Below are positions 46,385 to 60,391 of a stretch of 64,000 nucleotides of DNA, in pieces. Position 1 is the first letter of the stretch; each line of letters starts with the position of its first letter. A model generated the notes under the pieces. It saw only the letters and a list, made by a program, of their open reading frames with translations. It was not told where the DNA came from and made no database searches. Location of the stretch: NCBI RefSeq assembly GCF_009017495.1, contig NZ_CP044990.1, forward strand, positions 639,001 to 703,000, given 5' to 3'. A program made the position numbers and the translations under genes. The stretch is from Deinococcus sp. AJ005 (lineage in GTDB: Bacteria; Deinococcota; Deinococci; Deinococcales; Deinococcaceae).

Positions 46385-47043
46385 GGATAGCACCGCCGCA
46401 CCAGTTCGGCTAGATCGCTCTTGGCCGGTTCTCCCGCAGCAATGCGGGCCAGCAGTTCGGCAGGCGTCAACCACCATGCCTCGCTGAAATCGGCGGGGTT
46501 GAAGTCAGGCGCGCTATCAGTCCTGATTTCGTAGACGCGCATGAAGGCGCTCAGTCCGGTTTCAAATGGGGAGAGAACGGCAATTTCTCGCCAGTCCAGT
46601 GCGTCCACATCCAGACTCAGTTCTTCCAGCGTCTCGCGCTTAAAGGCGCTGAGATAGTCCTCGCCGCGTTCCACATGGCCGCCCACGCTCATATCCAGAC
46701 AGTTCGGAAACATCCGTTTGGAGGCGGTGCGGCGTGGAATCCACAATTCGCCGCGCGAGTTGGTCAGAAAGGCGTTGATAACGCGCACGGGCTGACGCTT
46801 GGCCCAGGCATTTTCCCGCGTGATCTGGCCGATGACCTGATCGTGACGGTTGACCAGATCGAGCCATTCATCCTGTTCACTCATCAGGGTCTTGCGCAGG
46901 AGTTGGAGGGTGATGCGGCCCTGCTCGTCTGTAACGAAACAGCACACGTCGTCCTCCGCGATTCCCAGCGCTTGCACCGCCTCCGCCGGAAGCGTGATGG
47001 CCCCTTCAGCGTCCACTGTGACGATTCCCGCTTGCATGTTCAC
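46381..47043 (-). CDS. AbrB-like domain fused to a Nudix hydrolase
   Basis: 220 residues. Residues 1-50 form a SpoVT/AbrB-type swapped-hairpin domain (IVTVDAEGAITLPAEAVQAL). Residues 54-220 are a Nudix hydrolase of the isopentenyl-diphosphate-isomerase-like/YfcD group (WLDLVNRHDQVIGQITRENA). The Nudix box is complete: G-H-V-E-R-G-E then seven residues, then RETLEELSLDV (G-x5-E-x7-RE-x2-EE). An internal ATG at residue 54 could also give the hydrolase alone. The AbrB part may bind DNA or just mediate dimer formation. Between argF and a GNAT gene on the same strand. Confidence 0.82.
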   Translation of the reverse strand: MNMQAGIVTVDAEGAITLPAEAVQALGIAEDDVCCFVTDEQGRITLQLLRKTLMSEQDEWLDLVNRHDQVIGQITRENAWAKRQPVRVINAFLTNSRGELWIPRRTASKRMFPNCLDMSVGGHVERGEDYLSAFKRETLEELSLDVDALDWREIAVLSPFETGLSAFMRVYEIRTDSAPDFNPADFSEAWWLTPAELLARIAAGEPAKSDLAELVRRCYP

Positions 47044-47060
47044 ACCCTAGCGTCGAACGC

Positions 47061-48104
47061 TCACCACCGTGGTTTCATGTCGCCCATCAGGTGGTACAGC
47101 AGCGCCTTTTGCGCGTGCAGGCGGTTCTCGGCCTGATCGAAGACGCGGCTCTTGGGGTGTTCGGTGGCTTCCGGCACGGTTTCCTCGCCGTAATGGGCGG
47201 GGAGGCAGTGCAGGAAAATGCCGTCTGGGGCCAGGGTATCCAGCATGCCCGGCGTGACCTGATATCCCTGGAAGGCGCGGCGGCGGATGTCGGCCTCGGC
47301 TTCCATGCCCATGCTGATCCATACGTCGGTGTACAGCACGTCCGCGCCCTCAATGGCGGCCAGATCGTGCGTCAGGGTAATGCGGGTGCCCTGCTGCACA
47401 GCGTCCATCAGCACGCCCGCGTTGGGTTCGTAGCCCACCGGGGTCACGATGGTCACGTCGCTGCCGGTCAGGATGCCCATGTGGATGTGGCTGTTGGCGA
47501 GGTTGTTGCCATCCCCGATATAGACCACCCGTTTGCCACGCAAGTCGGTGCCGAATTCTTCCTCGATGGTCTGGTAGTCGGCCAGCAGTTGCGCGGGGTG
47601 CAGCATGTCGCTCAGGCCGTTGATGACCGGAATGGCGGCGTGATCGGCCAGCTCGTGCAAGGTTTGCTGAAGGTAGACCCGGCCCATCACGCCGTCCACC
47701 CAGCGTTCCAGGTTGCGCGCCACGTCGGACACACGTTCGCGGGTGCCCAGGCCGATCTCGGTGTTGCTGAGGGTAATGGCGTGGCCGCCCAGTTGGTACA
47801 TGCCCACGTCGAAGGTGGTGCGGGTCCGCAGGCTGGACTTCTCGAACACCAGCGCCAGACTCAGGCCCGACAGTGGTTTGACGCCGCGCCACTCGCCGCG
47901 CTTCATAGAGTGGGCGGTGTCCATCACGGCGCGCAGTTCAGAGGCCGACATGTCCAGATTGCTCAGGAAGTCGCGCCCTGCCATCACCGGAGTGGGCAGG
48001 GTCTCCGGGGTCAGCAGCGTGTTTTTATTCACCTGTGATACAGATGGTGCTTTCGTCTTCTCAGGCTTCAGTGCCTTTTTTGCGGACTTGGTGGCCTTCG
48101 TCAT
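47061..48104 (-). CDS. argF: Ornithine carbamoyltransferase
   Basis: Makes citrulline from ornithine and carbamoyl phosphate. The 347 residues include the carbamoyl-phosphate loop VFEKSSLRTRTTFDVGM, VINGLSDMLHPAQLLADY (HPxQ), GDGNNLANS and the ornithine-binding HCLPAHYGEE. An extra N-terminal tail of about 40 residues rich in Lys, Ala and Thr (TKATKSAKKALKPEKTKAP) precedes the usual start, a common Deinococcus feature. A TATACT -10 box (48113-48118) lies eight bases before the ATG at 48104. First gene of the operon running to argC; divergent from an EamA transporter. Confidence 0.95.
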   Translation of the reverse strand: MTKATKSAKKALKPEKTKAPSVSQVNKNTLLTPETLPTPVMAGRDFLSNLDMSASELRAVMDTAHSMKRGEWRGVKPLSGLSLALVFEKSSLRTRTTFDVGMYQLGGHAITLSNTEIGLGTRERVSDVARNLERWVDGVMGRVYLQQTLHELADHAAIPVINGLSDMLHPAQLLADYQTIEEEFGTDLRGKRVVYIGDGNNLANSHIHMGILTGSDVTIVTPVGYEPNAGVLMDAVQQGTRITLTHDLAAIEGADVLYTDVWISMGMEAEADIRRRAFQGYQVTPGMLDTLAPDGIFLHCLPAHYGEETVPEATEHPKSRVFDQAENRLHAQKALLYHLMGDMKPRW

Positions 48105-48192
48105 AGGCAAGGAGTATACGCAGAGAACGTTTAATCATGCATCCAGCGAAGGGGGACGGCCTTTTCCGGCGCGGCGTTACACTTTTGCCCAC

Positions 48193-49125
48193 ATGACCGC
48201 TTCTGCCCCCGTGCCCGCAACCCAGCCTTTGGGGACGCGCGGCCTGCTGCTGGCGCTGCTGATCACGTTGATCTGGGGCCTGAATTTCGTGGTGATCAAG
48301 TGGTCCGTGGACGACGCCCCGCCGCTGCTGGTGGCCGCCCTGCGTTTCGCGGTGGCGGCGGTTCCGGCGGTGTTTTTCGTCAGGCCTCCCGCCGTCCCCG
48401 CCCGAATTTTGTGGGGCTACGGGGTGGCGGTGGGGGTGGTGCAGTTCGGGCTGCTGTATCTGGCGATTGCGCTGGGCCTGAACGCCGGGCTGGCCTCGTT
48501 GCTGATGCAGATTCAGGCGTTCTTTACGGCGCTGCTGGCCGCCGCCTTTCTGGGCGAACGTATTCAGCCGTGGCAGGCGGCGGGCATCACGCTGGCCTTT
48601 GGGGGCATGGCGGTGATTGGGCTTCTGTCGGGCGGGGAGGTCAGCCTTCTGGGGTTGGGGCTGACGCTGGTGGCCGCGCTGGGCTGGGCGGTCAGCAACC
48701 TGCTGGTGCGGGCCTCGGGCGGCGCGAACGTCTTCTCGCTGGTGATCTGGAGCAGCCTGATCGCCCCGGTTCCGCTGACCGTCATGTCGGGCGTGGTCAG
48801 CGGCTGGGATGCGGTGGCCCGCGCGCTGTTTCACGGCGGCTGGGAGCTGTGGGCCGCCGTGCTGTATATGGGGCTGGCCAACACCGTGCTGGGCTTCGGC
48901 GTGTGGTCCCTGCTGATCCAGCGCCACGGGGCCGGGCGTGTCGCGCCGCTGTCACTATTGGTCCCCGTGTTCGGGTTGATTTCCAGCGCCATCGTCTACC
49001 ACGAGGTCTTTCCGCCCGGCAAGGTGGTGGGCGCGGCGCTGATCGCCGTGGGGCTGCTGCTGCATGTGTTTGGGCGGCGGGTGTGGCCGGTCAATCGGGC
49101 AAAGTCCGCCGCGCCACATCCTTGA
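48193..49125 (+). CDS. EamA-family (DMT) metabolite exporter
   Basis: 310 residues with ten membrane helices in two EamA halves: LLLALLITLIWGLNFVVIKW opens the first and GLTLVAALGWAVSNLLVRAS the second. Typical family motifs are GLASLLMQIQAFFTALLAA, GERIQPWQAAGITLAFGGM and PLSLLVPVFGLISSAIVYHE. It exports small metabolites, often amino acids; position next to argF makes that plausible but unproven. ATG at 48193, with a TACACT -10 nine bases upstream. The 3' end overlaps the convergent permease gene by 35 bases. Confidence 0.88.
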   Translation: MTASAPVPATQPLGTRGLLLALLITLIWGLNFVVIKWSVDDAPPLLVAALRFAVAAVPAVFFVRPPAVPARILWGYGVAVGVVQFGLLYLAIALGLNAGLASLLMQIQAFFTALLAAAFLGERIQPWQAAGITLAFGGMAVIGLLSGGEVSLLGLGLTLVAALGWAVSNLLVRASGGANVFSLVIWSSLIAPVPLTVMSGVVSGWDAVARALFHGGWELWAAVLYMGLANTVLGFGVWSLLIQRHGAGRVAPLSLLVPVFGLISSAIVYHEVFPPGKVVGAALIAVGLLLHVFGRRVWPVNRAKSAAPHP

Positions 49126-49906
49126 AGGCCAGCGTCAGCGTGGTCAGCAGCAGAACGGGCCAGACCAGTTGTTCGGGCGTGTCCAGCCACGTCCAGCGGA
49201 AAAAGCTGATCAGTTGCCCCAGATCGGCGTTCAGCGGCAGCGCCAGCAGATCTGGCGTGCGGTCATAGCTGTCTGTAAAGCCCACGCTCAGCATGGGTTG
49301 ATCGTGAAAGCCCAGCGCGCCCAGTTCCATCAGCCACACGAAGACGCTGCTTAACACGGTGGCGAGGATGGCGGGCAGGCCGGGGCGCAGGTGCGGCCAC
49401 AGGTGCCGGGTCAGGATATGGGCTGAAGTGCCGCCCAGTGCCAGAGCGCCCTCCACAAACGGCTCGCGCAGCACCGCCCCGGCGCGCACCGCCACCAGCC
49501 GCGCCGTCAGTAGGGCCACACCCAGCGCCAGCACCAGCCGGAAGGAGTCGCGGCCCAGCAGTAGGACCAGCGCCAGCAGCACCATCGCCTCGCCGGGCAG
49601 GGTGATGCGGGGCCGCCACGCCAGCCACAGCCCCAGTGCCAGCCCCGGCAGCAGCCCCAGCGCCAGCACGCTCAGCGACACCAGCAGCGAACGCGCCAGC
49701 CCGCGCTGAAACAGGCACACGCTGTCGCGGCCCGCGCGGTCTGTGCCCAGCGGGGCCAGGCGGCTGCCCACCCGCAGCGGCGGAATCAGCAGCTCCGGCG
49801 TGGCGTTGGCACTCGTGACTGGTCCCCGAATGATCGGACGCAACGGGCATTCGGTGCGCGGGGCCAGCAGCGCCAGCAGCAGCAGGGGAAGCAGCAGCCA
49901 CCTCAT
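49091..49906 (-). CDS. ABC transporter permease (DppC/OppC-like)
   Basis: 271 residues. A first helix (RWLLLPLLLLALLAP), then a DppC-type loop with PLGTDRAGRDSVCLFQRGLA, followed by LLVSLSVLALGLLPGLALGL and four more helices; GGTSAHILTRHLWPHLRPGL corresponds to the coupling (EAA) loop. This is the membrane part of a peptide or similar importer. It overlaps the DppB-like gene by four bases. No substrate-binding protein or ATPase lies nearby, so partners must be elsewhere. Confidence 0.78.
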   Translation of the reverse strand: MRWLLLPLLLLALLAPRTECPLRPIIRGPVTSANATPELLIPPLRVGSRLAPLGTDRAGRDSVCLFQRGLARSLLVSLSVLALGLLPGLALGLWLAWRPRITLPGEAMVLLALVLLLGRDSFRLVLALGVALLTARLVAVRAGAVLREPFVEGALALGGTSAHILTRHLWPHLRPGLPAILATVLSSVFVWLMELGALGFHDQPMLSVGFTDSYDRTPDLLALPLNADLGQLISFFRWTWLDTPEQLVWPVLLLTTLTLAFKDVARRTLPD

Positions 49907-50736
49907 CCGCCCGTTTCCTTATCGGCCCCAGCGCGCGGGCGCGGATCCAGGTGGGCAGCCAGCGCGCGGCCCACAGCGGCAAACAGCAGTGCCAGACCCA
50001 GCAACGCGGCCAGTGACGCCGAGAGCGTCTGTGCCTGAAAGGGCTGACCGTCCGCGCCCGCGAAGGTGCCCTGCAAGGCCACATAGACCTCATTGCCCAC
50101 GCCGGGGAATTGCAGCAGCCCCTCGATCACCGCCAGCGACAGGGCCAGCCCCAGCACGTCCCCGGCCAGCCCCGCCGCGCGCCCAGGCAGGGCCACGCGG
50201 GCGGCCCGGCGCAACACGGCGCGCTCGCTCAGGCCCATTGCGCGGGCCACGCGGCTGTGATCGGCGGCCAGCGCTTCTCCGGTGGCGTGCTGTGTGGCAA
50301 GTGCGGCGCGAGTGGCGGCGGGCAGGGCCAGCGAGGCGACGATCAGCGTCAGCATCAGCGGGGACCACGCGGTCAGCGGAAAATCCCAGCCGCGCGGCAA
50401 GGTCACGGCCAGCCCCGCGCCCACCCCGGCCACCAGCAGCAGAAAGGGTGGAAGGCCCTCTAATACCCACAGCACGGGCCGCGCAAAACGTCCCAGCAGG
50501 GCCGCCAGCACCCATGCCAGCAATAACCCGCCCAGCAGATAGGTGCCGCTCAGCAGTGCCAGAGGCAGCACCGTTGCCAGTACGTCCGGCCTGAAAATGC
50601 CCAGCAGTTGCGCCGGGTACTCCGCCATGCGCTGCGGCAGAGGAATCTGCCGTTGCATACCCAGCAGCAGCGCGGCGTGCAGCAGCAGGAATGAGGCCAG
50701 GACGCCCAGATGACCACCCCGCCGATCCGTTCGCAC
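49903..50736 (-). CDS. ABC transporter permease (DppB/OppB-like)
   Basis: 277 residues, about six helices. LPLALLSGTYLLGGLLLAWV, the coupling loop DHSRVARAMGLSERAVLRRA and VIEGLLQFPGVGNEVYVALQ match DppB-type permeases, but the protein is shorter than the usual 310-340 and lacks part of the N-terminal periplasmic loop. Start GTG 50736, seven bases after a TAGACT -10 (50744-50749); the longer frame is antisense to the histidinol-phosphatase gene. Works with the overlapping DppC-like gene. Confidence 0.75.
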   Translation of the reverse strand: MRTDRRGGHLGVLASFLLLHAALLLGMQRQIPLPQRMAEYPAQLLGIFRPDVLATVLPLALLSGTYLLGGLLLAWVLAALLGRFARPVLWVLEGLPPFLLLVAGVGAGLAVTLPRGWDFPLTAWSPLMLTLIVASLALPAATRAALATQHATGEALAADHSRVARAMGLSERAVLRRAARVALPGRAAGLAGDVLGLALSLAVIEGLLQFPGVGNEVYVALQGTFAGADGQPFQAQTLSASLAALLGLALLFAAVGRALAAHLDPRPRAGADKETGG

Positions 50737-50743
50737 AGCGCCC

Positions 50744-50766
50744 AGTCTAAGCCGCTCGGCTACCCT
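50744..50766. promoter_or_regulatory. Overlapping divergent leaderless promoters
   Basis: Minus strand TAGACT (50744-50749) ends seven bases before the DppB-like GTG. Plus strand TACCCT (50761-50766) ends six bases before the ATG at 50773. The two start sites are about 37 bases apart, so each -35 region lies within the other promoter and the two are likely to compete. Confidence 0.6.
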
Positions 50767-50772
50767 GTCTCC

Positions 50773-51567
50773 ATGTCCCCCTGCTCCCCTCAACTGTTCG
50801 ACAGCCACCTGCATACGCCGCTGTGCGGCCACGCCACGGGCACGCCCCGCGAATACGCGCAGGCCGCCCTGGACGCGGGTTTAGCGGGCCTGTGCTTCAC
50901 CGATCACTGCCCGATGCCCGCGTGGTATGACGCGCCGTGGCGGATGCGCCTGGATCAGTTGCAGGAATACGTGGATGAGGTCCGCGCCGTGCAGGCTGAC
51001 TTCGCCGGACGCCTGGACGTGCGGCTGGGCTTGGAGGCCGATTTTCACCCCGGCACCGAGCGTTTCGTGGAAGGGCTACTGAGCGCGCACGACTGGGATT
51101 ACGTGATCGGCAGCGTGCATTACATCGGCGCGTGGGGCTTCGACAACCCGGAATTTGTGGCCGAATACGAGGCGCGTGATCTGGCGGGTCTGTATGGCGA
51201 TTACTACGCGCTGATAGAAGGCGCGGCCCGCTCCGGCCTGTTCGACAGCATCGGTCATCTGGACTTGCCCAAGAAATTCGGCCACCGTGACCTCGGCGGC
51301 GCGGCGGTGTTGCGGGCGCTGGAGGCAATTGCGGAGGCAGGACTGGCCCTCGATTTCAACACGGCAGGCTGGCGCAAGCCCGTGGCCGAGGCGTATCCCT
51401 CGCCGGACTTGGTGGGTGAGGCTGTCAAGCGCGGTATCCCCTTTGTGCTGGGCAGCGACGCGCACCAGCCAGGGGAAGTGGGCTACCGGTTTGGGGATGC
51501 GGCGGCGTTGATTGCAGGGGTGGGCGGACAGGTTGTGACGTATGCGGGGCGGAAACGCTTGGTGTAA
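50773..51567 (+). CDS. hisK: Histidinol-phosphatase (PHP family)
   Basis: Dephosphorylates histidinol phosphate in histidine synthesis. The 264-residue PHP-fold metalloenzyme has LFDSHLHTPLCGHATGTPRE (metal ligands), LCFTDHCPMPAWYDAPWRMR, RLGLEADFHPGTERF, VIGSVHYIGAWGFDNPEF and LGSDAHQPGEVGYRF, all HisK signatures. The ATG at 50773 was set by the -10 box; the longer frame adds 21 residues without family match. Single gene. Confidence 0.88.
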   Translation: MSPCSPQLFDSHLHTPLCGHATGTPREYAQAALDAGLAGLCFTDHCPMPAWYDAPWRMRLDQLQEYVDEVRAVQADFAGRLDVRLGLEADFHPGTERFVEGLLSAHDWDYVIGSVHYIGAWGFDNPEFVAEYEARDLAGLYGDYYALIEGAARSGLFDSIGHLDLPKKFGHRDLGGAAVLRALEAIAEAGLALDFNTAGWRKPVAEAYPSPDLVGEAVKRGIPFVLGSDAHQPGEVGYRFGDAAALIAGVGGQVVTYAGRKRLV

Positions 51568-51629
51568 ACGGCTCTCGCCCCTCCCCGGTCAAGTCATAAA
51601 GGGGTCTGCCCCAAACCTTCTGATCTCGC

Positions 51630-54005
<2,376 letters not shown>

Positions 54006-54164
54006 GTGTTTCTCCGTTGCTGTGGGATAGAAAGAGCGAAAAACATCTGGGTTAGTGTTGGATACCCCCACAGTTTAACGGGTTTGGGCGGGCGTAGAGT
54101 GTGTCGGGGGCAGGGACACCCCCATTGCCCCACAGCCAACGGGCCGATCTGTCACCCTGGAGGC

Positions 54165-54986
54165 ATGACCTCGGACCCACCGCCCGCCCGTCCGGTCCTG
54201 ATCGTCAGCGACCACACTGGCCTGACCGCCGACAACATTGCCCGCGCGCTGCTGGCGCATTTTCCGGGGCAGCCGCTGCGCTATATCGCCCGGCCCTTCA
54301 CGGCGGATGTGGCGGCGGCGCGGGCGGTGGCGCAGGAAGTGGCGGCCCTGAGCGCGGCGGGTGAGCGCCCGATCCTCTTTACCACCGTGACCCAGCCCGA
54401 AGTCCTGGCCGAGTTGCAGGCCGCCCCTGCCCGCCTGTTCGATCTGCTAACCCCCGGTATCAACGATCTGGAGGTAGAGCTGGCGCAGACGGCGGCGCGC
54501 ACGGTGGGCAACTACCACGACATGCACGACTCGGGCGCGTACCTGGGCCGCATGGAGGCGCTGGATTTTGCCCTGGCCACTGACGACGGTATCGGTGACC
54601 GGCAGTACGGGCTGGCCGACGTGATCCTGGTGGGCGTCAGCCGGGTGGGTAAGACCCCCACCAGCCTGTTTCTGGCGTTGCAGCATGGCATTCGCGCCAG
54701 CAATTACCCGCTGGCCGAGGACGATTTCGAGCGCGAGACTCTGCCCGTTCCGCTGGAAAAGCACCGCGACAAGCTGTATGGCCTGACCATCGATCCGCGC
54801 CGCCTGCACGCCATTCGCACCCAGCGCAAGGCGGGCAGCCGCTACGCCAGCCCCGAGCAGTGCGAATTCGAGGTCCGCCGTGCTGAACGCCTGTTCCAGC
54901 GCGTGGGCCTGCCGGTGCGCGACACCACCAGCACCAGCGTGGAGGAAATTGCGGCGGGGATTCTGAGCGCCTTGAGGCGACGCTGA
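54165..54986 (+). CDS. ppsR: PEP synthase regulatory protein (PSRP, DUF299)
   Basis: Bifunctional kinase/pyrophosphorylase that controls PEP synthase by ADP-dependent phosphorylation of a threonine next to its catalytic histidine and by reversing it. The 273 residues have the family start [20 protein letters not shown], the P-loop [17 protein letters not shown] around residue 156-172 and [20 protein letters not shown] toward the end. The ATG at 54165 follows GGAGG. Head-to-head with ppsA, which supports PEP synthase rather than PPDK as target. Confidence 0.92.
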   Translation: MTSDPPPARPVLIVSDHTGLTADNIARALLAHFPGQPLRYIARPFTADVAAARAVAQEVAALSAAGERPILFTTVTQPEVLAELQAAPARLFDLLTPGINDLEVELAQTAARTVGNYHDMHDSGAYLGRMEALDFALATDDGIGDRQYGLADVILVGVSRVGKTPTSLFLALQHGIRASNYPLAEDDFERETLPVPLEKHRDKLYGLTIDPRRLHAIRTQRKAGSRYASPEQCEFEVRRAERLFQRVGLPVRDTTSTSVEEIAAGILSALRRR

Positions 54987-55063
54987 AGCCGCGCTGAGCG
55001 GAGGGCTACCCCGCCAGATGGCCTATGTTCCCTGGCCTCCGCCGCGCCGTAAATTGAACTCAG

Positions 55064-56440
55064 ATGACCTCTGCACCCCAACCCGCCCCCGACGGCTGGC
55101 GCACCTTCGTGTGGCTGTGGAGTTCTCAGGCCCTGAGCGTGCTGGGATCGGCGGTGGCGGGCTTCGCTTTCAACATCTACCTGACGGTCACGCGTTTTCC
55201 GCTGGCCGAGCAGAAGCCGCAACTGGCGCTGGCGCTGTCGGCCACGGCGCTGGCCTGGGGACTGGCCGCCACCCTCAGCGCGCCGCTGGCCGGAACGTGG
55301 ACGGACCGCCATGACCGCCGCCGCATCATGCTGGCCGCAGACCTGCTGGGCGCGCTGCTCACTTTCAGCATTCTGGGCCTGCTGCTGCTGCCCGCCGCGC
55401 CGCTGTGGGCGCTGGTTCTCGTCTCCGGCCTGATGGGATTGGTAGGAACCTTCCACGGTTCGGCCTTCGACGCCAGTTACACCACGCTGGTGCCCAAGGA
55501 TCGCCTGCCGCGCGCCAACGGCATGATGCAGACCATCTGGAGTCTGGCCGGGCTGGTGGGTCCGGCGGTGGCCGCGTTGCTGATCGGCGTACCCGCGCTG
55601 CTGCGAAAGTCTGACGCCTTGCCCGGTTGGCTCTCGGGCCTACAAAACGGCGTGCCCTTCGCCTACGCTGTGGACGGCCTGAGCTTCGTGCTGGCCGCGC
55701 TGATCCTCTCGCGCCTGCATGTTCCGTCCCCGAAAGAGGTCACGGACCGCAGCCAGCCGCGTTCCTTCAAGGAGGACATGGCCTTCGGCTGGAAGTTCAT
55801 CGGCAGCCGAAAGCCGCTGCTGGCATTGCTTCTTACGTTCGCCGTCGCCAACCTGTGCGGCAGCGGACTGGGCGTGCTGGAGCCGCTGATCGTCAAGTTC
55901 GGGCTGGCCGCCGACTGGCAGAGTCGGGGCAGCACCCTGACCGCCGCGCTGGCCACCCTGACCATCACCCAGAGTGTGGGCGGTGTGCTGGGCGGCGTCC
56001 TGATCAGCGTCTGGGGCGGCCTGAAAACGCAGCGGGTGTTGGGCGTCCTGCTGCCGATGATCGTGTCTGGGCTGGCGCTGGCGGCTTTCGGCTTCAGCTC
56101 CACGGTGCTGGGGGCCAGTGCGGCGCTCTTTGTCCTGGGCCTGACCTATCCGGCCATGAACGCGCATTCGCAGAGCATCTGGCAGTCGCAGGTGCCGCCC
56201 GCCATGCAGGGGCGCGTGTTCAGCGTGCGCCGCCTGATCGCGCAGTTCACCTCGCCCCTCAGCACCGCGCTGGCCGGACTGCTGGCCGCGCGCTATGCGG
56301 GGGGCCACGTTGCCATCGTCGCGGGCCTGTTGCTGGCCGGGGTGACGGCGGCGCAACTGTTCAATCCGGTGATCCGGCGGGTGGAGGACGGCCCGAAAGT
56401 GGTGACGGAGACGGCGCAGGAAGGTGGATTCGGCGGTTGA
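55064..56440 (+). CDS. MFS transporter (MFS_3/EntS-like)
   Basis: 458 residues with 12 membrane helices: FVWLWSSQALSVLGSAVAGF first, the MFS motif region TDRHDRRRIMLAADLLGALL, a central loop (about 205-250, KEVTDRSQPRSFKEDM) and a second half ending with AIVAGLLLAGVTAAQLF. The pattern fits the MFS_3 branch of siderophore or drug exporters. The substrate cannot be told. A TAAATT -10 candidate eight bases before the ATG suggests another leaderless message. Followed by the PIN-TRAM gene after 79 bases. Confidence 0.87.
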   Translation: MTSAPQPAPDGWRTFVWLWSSQALSVLGSAVAGFAFNIYLTVTRFPLAEQKPQLALALSATALAWGLAATLSAPLAGTWTDRHDRRRIMLAADLLGALLTFSILGLLLLPAAPLWALVLVSGLMGLVGTFHGSAFDASYTTLVPKDRLPRANGMMQTIWSLAGLVGPAVAALLIGVPALLRKSDALPGWLSGLQNGVPFAYAVDGLSFVLAALILSRLHVPSPKEVTDRSQPRSFKEDMAFGWKFIGSRKPLLALLLTFAVANLCGSGLGVLEPLIVKFGLAADWQSRGSTLTAALATLTITQSVGGVLGGVLISVWGGLKTQRVLGVLLPMIVSGLALAAFGFSSTVLGASAALFVLGLTYPAMNAHSQSIWQSQVPPAMQGRVFSVRRLIAQFTSPLSTALAGLLAARYAGGHVAIVAGLLLAGVTAAQLFNPVIRRVEDGPKVVTETAQEGGFGG

Positions 56441-56506
56441 GGGCAGCCGGGCGGGTGACCTGTCCTCAACCCCACCCTCTGAACCCTTTCACACCATCTC
56501 AGCCGC

Positions 56507-56519
56507 TACACTATGGGGC
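56507..56519 (+). promoter_or_regulatory. Leaderless promoter of the PIN-TRAM gene
   Basis: TACACT -10 (56507-56512), seven bases, then GTG at 56520, in place of the longer start at 56424. Confidence 0.6.
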
Positions 56520-57545
56520 GTGCTGGCTGTTCGTCTGTTTGTCATGGGGCTGGGATTGTTGCTGGGGTGGCTGGCTGGGCAGGCGCTGGCCTCGGCGCAG
56601 CCCACGGACCTCAACCGGGTCAATACCCTCAGTCTGATGCTGGCGGGCAGCCTGATCGCGCTGCTGTTCGCCCCGCGCGCCGAGAAACTGCTGACTGGCA
56701 GTGTGGGCCGCTTCTCGCGCTGGTATGCGGGTCTGTCGCCGCGCACAGTGGCGGCGGCAACCTTCGGCCTGATCGTGGCCCTGCTCCTCAGCGTCCTCTT
56801 AAGCAGCCTGTTTCAGAGCCTGCCCTTTTTCAACTGGTTCTGGAACCTGCTGGTCACGGTGATTCTGGCCGTGTTCTTCGTCAATTTTGCGGTGGGCCAT
56901 GCGGAGGCGTTTGGGATGCTGGCCTTTCCACAGGTGCGCCGCCGCAGTGGCAGCAAGCTGCTGGACAGCAATGTAATCATCGATGGGCGCATTCTGGAAC
57001 TGGTGCGTGCTGGGTTTCTGGACGGCGAACTGGTGGTGCCGGGTTTCATCCTGCGCGAACTGCAACTGCTCTCGGACAGCGGCGACGCCCAGAAGCGCAC
57101 GCGCGGCAAGCGCGGTCTGGGGCTGCTGGAAGAACTGCGTGAGCTGAAGCCCATCCGCATCGAGGACTGGGACGACGCGGCCCTGAAGAGCGTGGACGAC
57201 AAGCTGATCCGGCTGGCCCGCGAAACCGGTGGCCAGATCGTGACCAACGACGGCAATCTGGGCAAGATCGCCAAGCTGCACGGCGTCACGGTCCTGAGCA
57301 TCAACGAGGCGGCGGTGGCCCTCAAGCCGCAGGTACAGGCAGGCGATCTGCTGGCCGTGACCATCACCAAGGGCGGCCAGCAGTCCGGCCAGGGCGTCGG
57401 CTACCTGGAAGACGGCACGATGGTGGTGGTGGAGGACGGCCTGAAATTCCGGGGCAAGCAGACCCGCGTGCAGGTGGTGAACAATGTGCAGACCAACGTG
57501 GGCCGCATGATCTTCGCCAAGCTGGAGCGGGAAGAGGTGGTGTAG
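56520..57545 (+). CDS. Membrane-anchored PIN-TRAM domain protein (YacL family)
   Basis: 341 residues. Four membrane helices (RLFVMGLGLLLGWLAGQALA to LLVTVILAVFFVNFAVGHAE) precede a PIN nuclease domain with acidic residues in LLDSNVIIDGRILELV, KSVDDKLIRLARET and IVTNDGNLGKIAKL. A C-terminal TRAM domain (VQAGDLLAVTITKGGQQSGQ, GVGYLEDGTMVVVEDGLK) closes it. This is the YacL-type architecture of many bacteria, probably an RNA-acting nuclease at the membrane. GTG 56520 is set by the -10 box. Confidence 0.88.
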   Translation: MLAVRLFVMGLGLLLGWLAGQALASAQPTDLNRVNTLSLMLAGSLIALLFAPRAEKLLTGSVGRFSRWYAGLSPRTVAAATFGLIVALLLSVLLSSLFQSLPFFNWFWNLLVTVILAVFFVNFAVGHAEAFGMLAFPQVRRRSGSKLLDSNVIIDGRILELVRAGFLDGELVVPGFILRELQLLSDSGDAQKRTRGKRGLGLLEELRELKPIRIEDWDDAALKSVDDKLIRLARETGGQIVTNDGNLGKIAKLHGVTVLSINEAAVALKPQVQAGDLLAVTITKGGQQSGQGVGYLEDGTMVVVEDGLKFRGKQTRVQVVNNVQTNVGRMIFAKLEREEVV

Positions 57546-57583
57546 GCGCTGCGCGCCGTCAAACAGTCCAAAAGTCTAAAATT

Positions 57584-57649
57584 CAAACCGTCCAACTGCC
57601 AAAAGAAGGCCCACAGTTCTTTAGCAGTTAGACGGTTTGACCCTTTGAC
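57584..57649 (+). repeat. Inverted repeat and GTTAGAC sequence downstream of sbcC
   Basis: CAAACCGTC-C-AACTGC (57584-57599) pairs with GCAGTT-A-GACGGTTTG (57624-57639), 15 pairs with one mismatch and a 24-base loop. The right part (TTAGCAGTTAGACGGTTTGA, 57621-57640) resembles 60581-60600 on the other side of sbcC. Could act as a weak convergent-gene terminator. Confidence 0.6.
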
Positions 57650-57655
57650 AGCTCT

Positions 57656-60391
<2,736 letters not shown>

